Shown here: in pieces, positions 1 through 7,448 of the stretch
How positions within the stretch are numbered: the first letter of the stretch is position 1
How the letters are laid out: the number at the start of each line of letters is the position of its first letter
NCBI GenBank assembly: GCA_964527565.1
Contig: CAZGOY010000072.1
Span: 1 to 9,294, forward strand
Length of the DNA stretch: 9,294 nucleotides
Source: JAGXQV01 sp964527565
Lineage (GTDB): Bacteria; Pseudomonadota; Gammaproteobacteria; Burkholderiales; Sulfuricellaceae
Direction of reading: 5' to 3'
Program-made: the position numbers and the translations under genes
The notes under the pieces: generated by a model
Database searches by the model: none
What the model saw: only the letters and a program-made list of their open reading frames with translations
Told to the model about the DNA's origin: nothing

Positions 1-1648
1 CTTCGCGCAATATGCCGCCACGCGCGGTTTCCAGCACGGCGGCATCCACGTCGGGATGAAACAGCACGGTGCGCGCGCTCTTGGGGCCGCTGCAATCGCC
101 GGTGTCGATGCGTTGCGCTCCGATATAGACGCCGTCCGAATTGGTCATGCCGACGCGCAACCCCTTGCTGCCCAGGATGTGGGCGATCAGGCGCACGGTG
201 GTGGTCTTGCCGTTGGTGCCGGCCACCGCCACCAGCGGAATGCGGCCATCGTTGCCGTCGGGGAACAGGGTCGAGACGATGGCTTCGCCCACCGCGCGTC
301 CCTTGCCGAACGAAGGCGTAAGATGCATGCGCAACCCCGGCGCGGCGTTCACTTCGACGATGCCGCCGCCCTGTTCCTCCAGGGGAAGATGCACGCTGTC
401 GCACACCAAGTCTACACCGGCGATGTCCAGGCCGATCATCTGCGCCGCCGTCACCGCGCGCGCGGCGACCTCCGGGTGCACGTCGTCGGTGACGTCGGTG
501 GCGGTGCCGCCGGTGCTCAGGTTGGCATTGTTTCTCAGCACCACGCGCGCGCCCGGCGGCGGCACCGAATCGGCGGTGTAGCCCTGGACGCCCAGGCGGG
601 CGATGGCGATGTCGTCGAAACGGATCTTGGTGAGCGAGGTGGCGTGCCCTTCGCCCCGGCGCGGGTCGCTATTGACCTGTTCCACCAACTCGCGCACGGT
701 ATGCACGCCGTCGCCGATGACGTGGGGCGGCTCGCGCCGCGCTGCCGCCACCAGCTTGTCGCCGACCACCAGCAGGCGGTGATCGTGTCCGGGAATGAAG
801 CGCTCTACCATGATTTCCGAGCTGATCTCCGCCGCCGCCCCCCAGGCCACGGAAAAATGTTCGCGCGTCACGATATTCACCGTCACGCCCTTGCCCTGGT
901 TGCCGTCCTGCGGTTTCACCACTACCGGCAAACCGATTTCGCAGGCCAGCGTCCAGCCTTCCTCCTCATCGGAGGCCGGGCGCCCCTGGGGAACGGGCAC
1001 GCCCGCCGCCTCAAGCAGCATCTTGGTGAGGTCCTTATCCTGGGCGATGGCTTCGCCGATCGCGCTGGTGCGGTCGGTTTCCGCCGCCTGGATGCGACGG
1101 CTGTGGCTACCCCAGCCGAATTGCACCAGGCTGCCTTCGGTGAGGCGCCGACAGGGGATGCCGCGCGCCTCCGCCGCCTGGACGATGGCGCCGGTGCTGG
1201 GCCCTAAGCGCACGTCCTCGTCAAGCTCGCGCAGGCGGTTGAGGGCGTCAGCCAGATCGAACGGCGTGTCCTCCAGGGCGGCGCGGCACAGGGCTTCGGA
1301 CAGGGAAAAGGCCAGCCGGGCGACGGCTTCCTCGGTATATTCGACCGCCAGTTGATAGGTACCGGCTTCGGTGGTCGCCGCTGTGCGGCAGAAAGTGACG
1401 GGACATCCGGCCTGCGCCTGCAATCCGAGGGCGGCGAAGGCCAGCGCGTGCGCCAGCGAAATGTCGCCCTCATGGCCGATGGGACGCAACGCGCCAATGT
1501 CGGGAAAGCGCGCGCGCAAACGCACCTCGAACCACGGCATTTCGTCGATGGCGCATTCCTGCCCGGCGCAGGAAACGATGGCTTCGATGGCGGTGCGCCG
1601 GTTCCACAGGTTGGGGCCGCGTAGCGCCCGGATGCGGGAGATTTCCAT
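1..1648 (-). CDS. cphA: Cyanophycin synthetase CphA, 3' end outside window
   Basis: CphA makes cyanophycin, a poly-aspartate backbone with arginine on the side chains, by ATP-dependent addition of Asp and then Arg in the cytoplasm. From the ATG at 1648 I read 549 uninterrupted codons to the window edge; full-length family members have about 850-900. Residues 1-160 are the N domain, opening with the family-typical LRGPNLW. Residues 160-470 are the ATP-grasp domain (VVVKPQDGNQGKG near 242-254, VERF 281-284, HRLLVV 290-295, IVEVNAAPG 430-438). A Mur-ligase half follows with P-loop GTNGKTTT (477-484) and ETARGGILRE (540-549). The N domain reads HALAF at 67-71 where the partner CphA' reads HILEH, so the HxxEH metal motif is missing. 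The start is supported by AGGA (minus strand, 1659-1656) 7 nt upstream and by the conserved N-terminus. It begins 15 bp after the cphA' stop, so the two are very likely one operon. Confidence 0.95.
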   Translation of the reverse strand, partial: MEISRIRALRGPNLWNRRTAIEAIVSCAGQECAIDEMPWFEVRLRARFPDIGALRPIGHEGDISLAHALAFAALGLQAQAGCPVTFCRTAATTEAGTYQLAVEYTEEAVARLAFSLSEALCRAALEDTPFDLADALNRLRELDEDVRLGPSTGAIVQAAEARGIPCRRLTEGSLVQFGWGSHSRRIQAAETDRTSAIGEAIAQDKDLTKMLLEAAGVPVPQGRPASDEEEGWTLACEIGLPVVVKPQDGNQGKGVTVNIVTREHFSVAWGAAAEISSEIMVERFIPGHDHRLLVVGDKLVAAARREPPHVIGDGVHTVRELVEQVNSDPRRGEGHATSLTKIRFDDIAIARLGVQGYTADSVPPPGARVVLRNNANLSTGGTATDVTDDVHPEVAARAVTAAQMIGLDIAGVDLVCDSVHLPLEEQGGGIVEVNAAPGLRMHLTPSFGKGRAVGEAIVSTLFPDGNDGRIPLVAVAGTNGKTTTVRLIAHILGSKGLRVGMTNSDGVYIGAQRIDTGDCSGPKSARTVLFHPDVDAAVLETARGGILRE

Positions 1649-1663
1649 GAAAAATTCCTGTTT

Positions 1664-3838
1664 TTATAGAGTGGGTTCGGCGTGCTCGAAATCGAAGGTG
1701 GCGATGCCTGCACAAATCAGTTCCGGGGCAATGCCCAGCGCCCAGGCGGCAGCGACCGCCGCCAGGATGTTCTCAAGCTGGAAATGGGCCTGCGCGCCGA
1801 CGATTTGCGTGATGCACGACAATTCGACGCACGCCGGTTGCACTTCCCTGGCCCGCTCGCCGCCGGTCGCCAGCACCACCTGCCCGTCGCGCAGAAACAC
1901 GGCGCGGCGATCCTGCCCGAGGTGCGGGGCGAGGGCTGGGGCGTCTGCGGCCAGGGTGTAGAGGATCACTTCGCCGTCGCACAGCGGCACCATTTCCAGC
2001 GCCAGCGGATCGTCCGCGTTGAGCACCGCCGCCCCGCCTTCGAGCACCACATCGATTTGCGTGCGGAAGATATTGAAAACCTGTTCCGGGCTGTGAATGT
2101 CGTATTTGCCGAAATGGTGTGTCGGGTCGATGCGCGTGAGCACCCCGACCTGGCAGCGGTCGTAGGCCAGCCCCTGGCGCAGGATCGCCTCGCTGCCGTT
2201 TTCGATCACTGCGGCCTCGACGGTGCGGTTGAGCAGTACCTTGCGCGCGGCGTCCCAGTTGGCGCAATTGCCTTGCTGCACCAGACGGCGGTCGAGGAAC
2301 AGGCCATCGCTGCAAGCCAGCCCGGTATGCCGCCCGTCCAGGTGCAGAAGTCGCGCCACCAGACGCGCCACCAGGGTCTTGCCGCGCGAGCCGCTGACGC
2401 CGACCACCGGGATGCGTCCGTCCTCGTTCTCGGGAAACAGATTGTCGATGATGGCGCGCCCCACCGGACGGGGCGAGCCTTCCGCCGGCTTGAGATGCAT
2501 CAGCAGGCCGGGGCCGGCGTTGACCTCGACGATGGCGCCGCGCTGTTCTTCGAGCGGACGGGAAATGTCCCCGGCGACCAGATCGACCCCGGCGATATCC
2601 AGCCCCACCACGCGCGCCGCCAGGGAGGCGGCGGCAGCGACGGAAGGATGCACGCGGTCGGTGACGTCGAAGGCGACATTGCCGTTGCGCTGCACCAGCA
2701 CCTCCACCCCGGCGGGCGGAACCGATTCGGGGGTCAGCTCCTGGCGCGCCAGTTCCAGCATGGCCGCCGAATCGAAGCGCACCAGATTGAGCGGGTAATC
2801 CTCGTTGCTGCCGCGGCGCGGGTCGCTGTTGAGCTGGGTTTCCACCAGTTCGGCCACGCTCGAACGCCCGTCGCCCGTCACGCTGGCGGCCTCGCCGCGC
2901 GCCGCTGCCGCCAGGCGCCCGCCCACCACCAGCAGGCGGTGCTCGTTGCCGCGCACGAAACGCTCGACGATGACGCCGCTACCCTCATCCAGCGCCACCC
3001 GGTAGGCGGCCTCGACTTCCGCGCGCGTCATCAGGTTGGTGAACACGCCGCGTCCGTGGTTGCCGTCATAGGGCTTGACCACCACCGGCACGCCGATCTC
3101 CTCGGCGGCTTCCCAGGCATCTTGCGCATTTTCCACCAGACGCCCCTCGGGGACCGGCACGCCGCAGGATTGCAACAGGCTCTTGGTCAGGTCCTTGTCG
3201 CGCGAAATGCTTTCGGCGATGGCGCTGGTCTGGTCGGTTTCCGCCGTCCAGATGCGACGGCTGCGCTTGCCGTAGCCCAGTTGCACCAGGTTGCCCTGGG
3301 ACAGGCGGATGGCGGGAATGTTGCGGTCGTCGGCGGCATCGACGATACAGGCCGTGCTGGGGCCGAGACACAGGGAATCGGTGAGGTCGCGCAAGCGCGC
3401 CACGCTGGCCGCAACGTCGAAAGGACGATCTTCGATCGCAGCCATCACCAGGTCGCGCGCGGCATGCAGGGCCGCCAGCGTGACTTCTTCGTGCCAGGCG
3501 CGCACCACCACCTTGTAGACGCCGCGCTGTGAAGTCTCGCGCGCCTTGCCGAACCCGCCCGGCATGCCGGCGAGATTTTGCAGTTCCAGGGTGACGTGCT
3601 CCAGGATGTGCCCCGGCCAGGTGCCTTCGCGCACGCGGCGCAGGAATCCGCCGTGCTCCTCGTAGCTGCAACGGTGCTCGACCAGCGAGGGCAGCCACGC
3701 CGAGAGACGTTCGTAAAAACCGGGAATGGTGTTGGAAGGCGAATCTTCCAGGGCGCCGATGTCAACCCATGCCTCCAGAACCGGGCGGTAAGTCCATATA
3801 TTCGGCCCGCGCAGGGAGACGACTTCAAGAAATTTCAT
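1664..3838 (-). CDS. cphA': Short-form cyanophycin synthetase CphA'
   Basis: A 724-residue paralogue of CphA and first gene of the leftward pair. N domain 1-160 starts LRGPNIW and carries HILEH at 77-81. This is an HxxEH motif, which in some cyanophycin synthetases belongs to a metallopeptidase-like site that cuts polymer into primers. The ATP-grasp domain spans about 170-470 (VVVKPYDGNHGRG 252-264, VERF 291-294, HRLLVV 300-305, IVEVNAGPG 436-444). The Mur-like part has a P-loop GSRGKT (483-488) and ENGSEAILRQGL (546-557) where CphA has ETARGGILRE. The protein ends soon after ILAAVAAAWALGI (691-703), so the C-terminal Mur-ligase lobe of about 150 residues is absent. The short length fits betaproteobacterial CphA' rather than a local truncation. 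The arginine-adding half may be weak or inactive (inference). The ATG at 3838 is chosen because it gives the conserved MKFLEVVSLRG start; the frame stays open upstream only across the divergent promoter region. Confidence 0.93.
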   Translation of the reverse strand: MKFLEVVSLRGPNIWTYRPVLEAWVDIGALEDSPSNTIPGFYERLSAWLPSLVEHRCSYEEHGGFLRRVREGTWPGHILEHVTLELQNLAGMPGGFGKARETSQRGVYKVVVRAWHEEVTLAALHAARDLVMAAIEDRPFDVAASVARLRDLTDSLCLGPSTACIVDAADDRNIPAIRLSQGNLVQLGYGKRSRRIWTAETDQTSAIAESISRDKDLTKSLLQSCGVPVPEGRLVENAQDAWEAAEEIGVPVVVKPYDGNHGRGVFTNLMTRAEVEAAYRVALDEGSGVIVERFVRGNEHRLLVVGGRLAAAARGEAASVTGDGRSSVAELVETQLNSDPRRGSNEDYPLNLVRFDSAAMLELARQELTPESVPPAGVEVLVQRNGNVAFDVTDRVHPSVAAAASLAARVVGLDIAGVDLVAGDISRPLEEQRGAIVEVNAGPGLLMHLKPAEGSPRPVGRAIIDNLFPENEDGRIPVVGVSGSRGKTLVARLVARLLHLDGRHTGLACSDGLFLDRRLVQQGNCANWDAARKVLLNRTVEAAVIENGSEAILRQGLAYDRCQVGVLTRIDPTHHFGKYDIHSPEQVFNIFRTQIDVVLEGGAAVLNADDPLALEMVPLCDGEVILYTLAADAPALAPHLGQDRRAVFLRDGQVVLATGGERAREVQPACVELSCITQIVGAQAHFQLENILAAVAAAWALGIAPELICAGIATFDFEHAEPTL

Positions 3839-4004
3839 GCTGTGTTTTCCATGTTCACGCTGGGTTGAGAAATGCCACATTTTGCCAAGCCAAAGGCACC
3901 CCTCAACGCGCTGGAAGTATATCGGTTTACCGTATGGCAAGCAGATTGGGCAATATATTTTTCCCCTCACTTTTGCCGCCGCGACAAGTGTAAACTGCGC
4001 AGCC
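3839..4004. promoter_or_regulatory. Divergent promoter region between cphA' and the ABC exporter gene
   Basis: These 166 bp separate the start codons of two outward-facing transcription units, so both promoters and any shared operator should lie here. The segment is visibly more AT-rich than the genes around it. Leftwards, TATACT (minus strand, 3921-3916) is a plausible -10 with only a poor -35 (TGCTTG, 3943-3938). Rightwards, TTTACC (3926-3931) and CAATAT (3951-3956) are 19 bp apart and form a weak sigma70-like pair. No convincing Shine-Dalgarno sequence precedes the exporter ATG, and cphA' has only a modest GGAA about 10-14 nt upstream. I see no clear operator palindrome or riboswitch. Confidence 0.5.
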
Positions 4005-6311
4005 ATGAATGCCCCCTTTTCTTCGTCCGCCAGCGCCCCGCAGCTTCCGCCCGCGAAATGGCGTGACGAGCTTGCGGCACAACTGGCCGCCGACGAGGAA
4101 ATCCTCGCCTGGCTGGAGGCCGACCTTGACACCGCGCTGCGTTTTTCCCCGTGCCCGCTGGCACTCACCAGCCAGCGCCTGCTGGCGCGCGACGGCGGGG
4201 GCGGCTCCTGGCGCACCTGGGCGTTGCGCGGGGATTTGACCCTGCGGCATTTCGACCACGCCGGCGTCGGCAGCCTCGAATTATGCGACGGCGCGGGGTT
4301 GCTGGCGCGCTGGCGCTACACCCTGGCGCACCACCTCGCGGCCCAGCGGCTGGACGAAGCTTTCGCACGCCAGCGCGAGAGCATCGTCAGCGGCAAGCCG
4401 CAGGCCCGCCCCGCTCAGGCCTGGTGCCCCAACTGCAAGGCGCCGCTCGAGCCGGGCACGGACGATTGCCCGCTGTGCAGCCGCGAAACCCACACCCCGC
4501 CTTCCACCTGGACCTTGCTGCGCCTGTGGCGTTTTGCCCGGCCCTACCAGGGGCGGTTGCTGGCCGGCTTCCTGCTGACGCTGGCCTCCACCGCAGCCAC
4601 GCTGGTGCCGCCCTATCTCACCATGCCGCTGATGGACAAGGTGCTGATTCCCTACCAGAACGGCGCCCCCATCGATACCGGCCTGGTCGCCCTGCTGCTC
4701 GCCGGGCTGTTCGGCGCCGCGCTGCTGGCGTGGGTGCTGGGGTGGGCGCGCACTTACATCCTGGCGCTGGTGTCGGAGCGCATCGGCGCCGATTTGCGCA
4801 CCACCACCTATGAACACCTGCTGCGTTTATCCCTCGAATATTTCGGCGCCAAGCGCACCGGCGACCTGATGGCGCGCATCGGCTCGGAAACCGACCGCAT
4901 CAACGTGTTCCTGTCGCTGCATCTGCTCGACTTCGCCACGGATGTGCTGATGATCGCCATGACCGCGGCGATCCTGTTTTCCATCAACCCCTGGCTGGCG
5001 CTGGTGACCCTGCTGCCGCTACCCTTCATCGCCTGGATGATACATGCGGTGCGCGAGCGGCTGCGCACCGGCTTCGAGAAAATCGACCGTGTGTGGTCGG
5101 AAGTGACCAACGTGCTGGCCGACACCATTCCCGGCATCCGCGTGGTCAAGGCTTTCGCCCAGGAATCGCGCGAGGCGGCGCGTTTCCGCGACGCCAACCG
5201 CCACAACCTCACCGTCAACGACCGGCTCAACAAGACCTGGTCCCTGTTCTCTCCCACCGTTGCGCTGCTCACTGAAATCGGCCTGCTGGTGGTGTGGGCC
5301 TTCGGCATCTGGCAGGTGTCGGAAAACGACATCACGGTGGGCGTACTCACCGCCTTCCTCGCCTACATCAGCCGTTTCTACATGCGCCTGGACTCGATGA
5401 GCCGCATCGTCTCGGTGACGCAGAAAGCCGCCGCCGGCGCCAAGCGCATCTTCGACATTCTCGACCATGTCTCCAGCGTGCCGGAGCCGCAAAACCCGGT
5501 GCACCTGCCACACCTGAGCGGGCAGATGACCCTGAGTGATGTCGGCTTCCGCTACGGCAACCGCACCGTGACGCGCGGCGTCAGCCTGACCATCGCCCCC
5601 GGCGAAATGATCGGCCTTGTGGGACACAGCGGCTCGGGCAAGAGCACCCTGGTCAACCTGATCTGCCGTTTCTACGATGTCTCCGAAGGTTCGATCCGCG
5701 TCGACGGCGTGGACATCCGCTCCCTGCCGGTGGCTGAATACCGGCGCCACATCGGCCTGGTCTTGCAGGAACCGTTCCTTTTCTTCGGCACCATCGCCGA
5801 AAACATCGCCTATGGCAGGCCGGACGCCAGCCGCGCGGAAATCATCGCCGCCGCGCGTGCCGCGCATGCCCACGAATTCATCCTGCGCCTGCCGCACGGC
5901 TACGATTCGCTGGTGGGTGAGCGCGGCCAGGGCCTGTCCGGCGGCGAGCGCCAGCGCATCTCCATCGCCCGCGCGCTGCTCATCGATCCGCGCATCCTGA
6001 TCCTCGACGAAGCCACCTCGTCGGTGGATACCGAAACCGAAAAGGAAATCCAGAAGGCGCTCGACAACCTGGTGCAGGGCCGCACCACCATCGCCATCGC
6101 CCACCGCCTTTCCACGTTGCGCCGCGCCGACCGCCTGGTGGTGCTGGATCGCGGCGAGATCGTCGAGGTCGGCAACCATGTCGATCTGATGGCGCGCGAA
6201 GGGGCCTATTACCGGCTCTATCAGGCGCAGGCGCGCAACGTCGATACAGACCTGGACGACGGCGTCGGCCCGCCTGCTGCAGCCCAGCACGCCGGGGAGA
6301 AGAACCCATGA
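4005..6311 (+). CDS. Cyanophycin-locus ABC exporter (half transporter) with N-terminal zinc ribbon
   Basis: A 768-residue half-size exporter of the fused membrane-ATPase type, expected to homodimerise in the inner membrane. Residues 1-135 form a soluble region containing ALRFSPCPLALTSQRLLA (44-61), which resembles the core of bacterial PH-like domains. A zinc ribbon follows with cysteines 141, 144, 155 and 158. The membrane domain covers about 170-480, with hydrophobic helices near 184-206, 226-250, 303-325, 328-345, 416-436 and 443-458. The ATPase domain has A-loop Tyr517, Walker A GHSGSGKST (540-548), Q-loop Gln588, signature LSGGE (644-648), Walker B ILILDE (664-669), D-loop SSVD (672-675) and H-loop His700, so it should be active. 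The ATG at 4005 is preferred over an in-frame ATG at 3837, which overlaps the cphA' start and would add a low-complexity leader. Divergence from cphA' and coupling to a DUF1854 gene tie it to cyanophycin metabolism; similar neighbours are known at other cyanophycin loci. The substrate is unknown. Confidence 0.92.
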   Translation: MNAPFSSSASAPQLPPAKWRDELAAQLAADEEILAWLEADLDTALRFSPCPLALTSQRLLARDGGGGSWRTWALRGDLTLRHFDHAGVGSLELCDGAGLLARWRYTLAHHLAAQRLDEAFARQRESIVSGKPQARPAQAWCPNCKAPLEPGTDDCPLCSRETHTPPSTWTLLRLWRFARPYQGRLLAGFLLTLASTAATLVPPYLTMPLMDKVLIPYQNGAPIDTGLVALLLAGLFGAALLAWVLGWARTYILALVSERIGADLRTTTYEHLLRLSLEYFGAKRTGDLMARIGSETDRINVFLSLHLLDFATDVLMIAMTAAILFSINPWLALVTLLPLPFIAWMIHAVRERLRTGFEKIDRVWSEVTNVLADTIPGIRVVKAFAQESREAARFRDANRHNLTVNDRLNKTWSLFSPTVALLTEIGLLVVWAFGIWQVSENDITVGVLTAFLAYISRFYMRLDSMSRIVSVTQKAAAGAKRIFDILDHVSSVPEPQNPVHLPHLSGQMTLSDVGFRYGNRTVTRGVSLTIAPGEMIGLVGHSGSGKSTLVNLICRFYDVSEGSIRVDGVDIRSLPVAEYRRHIGLVLQEPFLFFGTIAENIAYGRPDASRAEIIAAARAAHAHEFILRLPHGYDSLVGERGQGLSGGERQRISIARALLIDPRILILDEATSSVDTETEKEIQKALDNLVQGRTTIAIAHRLSTLRRADRLVVLDRGEIVEVGNHVDLMAREGAYYRLYQAQARNVDTDLDDGVGPPAAAQHAGEKNP

Positions 6312-6781
6312 GCCGCAACCCGGAATTTGCCCTGACCCGCAACGCCTTCGGACGGCTGGTCTTCAGTGCGCCGGACGGCACCGTTCACCACGACGTGGTG
6401 CCGGTACGCGCCTTCCCCATCGCCGCGCCCGAGGACGGCATCGCACTGGTGGATACGGACGGCCACGAACTGGCCTGGATCGACAGCCTGACGGACCTGC
6501 CCGAGGTCGCGCAACAGCTGCTCAAAGAAGAACTGGCCAGCCGCGAATTCATCCCGGAAATCCGCTGCATCCGCGCGGTTTCCAGCTTCGCCACCCCGAG
6601 CACCTGGCAGGTGGAAACCGACCGCGGCGACACCGCGCTGCTGCTCAACGGCGAGGACCACATCCGCCGCCTGAATGCGACCACCCTGCTGGTCGCCGAC
6701 AGCAACGGCATCCACTTCCTGATCCGCGACCTCGGCGCCCTGGACAAACATAGCCGCAAACTACTGGATCGTTTCCTGTAG
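6308..6781 (+). CDS. DUF1854 family protein, coupled to the ABC exporter
   Basis: A 157-residue protein of unknown function. Its ATG overlaps the exporter stop as ATGA (6308-6311), which implies translational coupling and a shared transcript; GGAGAA lies just upstream inside the exporter gene. It has no signal peptide, membrane helix or cysteine-rich motif, so it is probably cytoplasmic. Recognisable family-like stretches are LTRNAFGRLVF (9-19), VPVRAFPIAAPEDGIALVD (31-49), ELAWIDSLTDLP (54-65), FIPEIRCI (81-88) and HIRRLN (117-122). The repeated Trp, Asp and Arg positions suggest a small alpha/beta domain, but I cannot name a catalytic centre. DUF1854 proteins recur beside this type of exporter in bacteria with cyanophycin genes. 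A role as cytoplasmic partner, regulator or substrate adaptor of the exporter is inference. No strong terminator follows it. Confidence 0.85.
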   Translation: MSRNPEFALTRNAFGRLVFSAPDGTVHHDVVPVRAFPIAAPEDGIALVDTDGHELAWIDSLTDLPEVAQQLLKEELASREFIPEIRCIRAVSSFATPSTWQVETDRGDTALLLNGEDHIRRLNATTLLVADSNGIHFLIRDLGALDKHSRKLLDRFL

Positions 6782-6830
6782 ATACCGCCTTCCGCTCGCC
6801 CCCTTTCAGGATGAGCGGCTTACCTCGATA

Positions 6831-6864
6831 TTGCGACAGGTCATCAAAAAGACTATATTCAGTC
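6831..6864 (+). promoter_or_regulatory. Promoter and possible autoregulatory operator of the Phd/ParE-type operon
   Basis: TTGCGA (6831-6836) and TATATT (6854-6859) are separated by exactly 17 bp, a good sigma70-type promoter about 30 bp ahead of the antitoxin start codon. The -10 is enclosed by the short inverted repeat GACT/AGTC (6851-6854 and 6861-6864). Phd/YefM antitoxins repress their own operons by binding palindromes at the promoter, so this is a candidate operator, though four-base arms are weak evidence. Confidence 0.55.
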
Positions 6865-6891
6865 CTCTCGTTTGCTCCAGAGGATTTCGCC

Positions 6892-7167
6892 ATGCACTAT
6901 TCAACGCAAGTCAAACCAATCAGCTATCTCAAGGCAAACGCCGCCGAAGTCCTTGCCCGGCTGACCGAGGGGCGGGAGCCGCTCGTCATCACGCAGAACG
7001 GGGAGGCGAAGGCCGTCATCCAGGACGTGGCCTCCTATGAGGAAACCCAGGAAACACTGGCGTTGCTGAAAATACTCGCCTTGGGCAATCTGGAGATCGA
7101 GGCAGGGAAAGTGAAATCCGTGAGCGAGGTCGCCGCGCGGCTGCGGACAAAGCAGGCCGGTAGGTAA
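6892..7167 (+). CDS. Phd/YefM-family antitoxin
   Basis: A 91-residue antitoxin, first gene of a type II toxin-antitoxin pair. The N-terminal part (about 1-55) shows the Phd/YefM pattern: VKPISYLKANAAEVLARL, then the EPLVITQNGEAKAVIQD strand-turn-strand and a SYEE helix start. This half normally dimerises and binds DNA, while the C-terminal half (about 55-91, rich in Glu, Lys and Ala) wraps the toxin. I take the ATG at 6892 because AGAGGA (6879-6884) lies 7 nt upstream and homology begins there; an in-frame ATG at 6811 lies upstream of the promoter and is not used. Its TAA overlaps the toxin ATG by one base (TAATG), as usual for such operons. It appears intact although its partner is broken. 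Confidence 0.88.
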   Translation: MHYSTQVKPISYLKANAAEVLARLTEGREPLVITQNGEAKAVIQDVASYEETQETLALLKILALGNLEIEAGKVKSVSEVAARLRTKQAGR

Positions 7168-7448
7168 TGTCCGGCGGCAAATACGAGGTTCTGCTCACCC
7201 AAGGCGCCGAGCAAGACCTGGAATCGATCCACGACTATATTGCGGAATTCGACTGCCCGGAAAATGCCGGCCATGTATTGGCGCATTTGCTGGACGCCGT
7301 CGAGAGTCTTGCCGCTTTCCCCGAACGTGGCGCTTATCCCAGGGAGCTGATCGCACTCGGCATTCGAGACTACCGTCAAACCGCGTTCAAACCCGATTCT
7401 GCTCCCCTTGAAGCAACTCGGTCCGATTTTTTTCGAAGGCTCCGATAG
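7167..7448 (+). pseudogene. ParE/RelE-family toxin, 3' end replaced by IS sequence
   Basis: The frame begins as a RelE/ParE superfamily toxin: YEVLLTQGAEQDLESIHDYI (6-25), a helical NAGHVLAHLLDAVESLAAFPERG (33-55), and LIALGIRDYRQTAFKP (61-76). Toxins of this family normally continue from FKP into YRVIY and a final strand and helix, giving about 95-100 residues. Here native sequence stops at about Pro76 (7394), and the remaining 17 codons (DSAPLEATRSDFFRRLR) are read from the end of the inserted IS1182-family element to a TAG at 7446-7448. The loss removes the C-terminal strand region that holds key residues in the family, so the toxin is probably inactive. The chimera is still a plausible 93-residue protein that could bind the antitoxin (inference). 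It is translationally coupled to the antitoxin by a TAATG overlap. Confidence 0.82.

Noticed and set aside
56..1207. A 383-codon open frame on the plus strand opposite cphA
   Set aside because: Antisense shadow; the minus strand encodes continuous cyanophycin synthetase homologous to the neighbouring gene.
1682..3532. A 616-codon open frame on the plus strand opposite cphA'
   Set aside because: It is the antisense shadow of a highly GC-biased gene; it shows no recognisable domain and its composition (rich in His, Gln, Ala, Arg, Asp) mirrors the sense codons. The sense frame has clear ATP-grasp and Mur motifs.
3838..3855. Five-codon leader frame (MENTA, minus strand) whose TGA overlaps the cphA' ATG
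   Set aside because: It is too short to distinguish from chance and has no attenuator-like structure next to it.
3837..4004. Upstream in-frame start of the ABC exporter at 3837
   Set aside because: The 56 added residues are non-conserved in character and overlap the cphA' start codon; the ATG at 4005 is more reasonable, though no strong ribosome site supports it.
3839..4216. Upstream extension of cphA' to a start near 4216
   Set aside because: It would run through the divergent promoter region and across the start of the exporter gene; family homology begins at the ATG at 3838.
5019..6290. A 423-codon open frame on the minus strand opposite the ABC exporter
   Set aside because: Antisense shadow with the same skewed composition; the plus strand holds all ABC motifs without a break.
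6792..6818. Hairpin CCGCTC/GAGCGG after the DUF1854 gene as a terminator
   Set aside because: Only six paired bases with a 15-nt loop and no T-tract; not enough to call termination.
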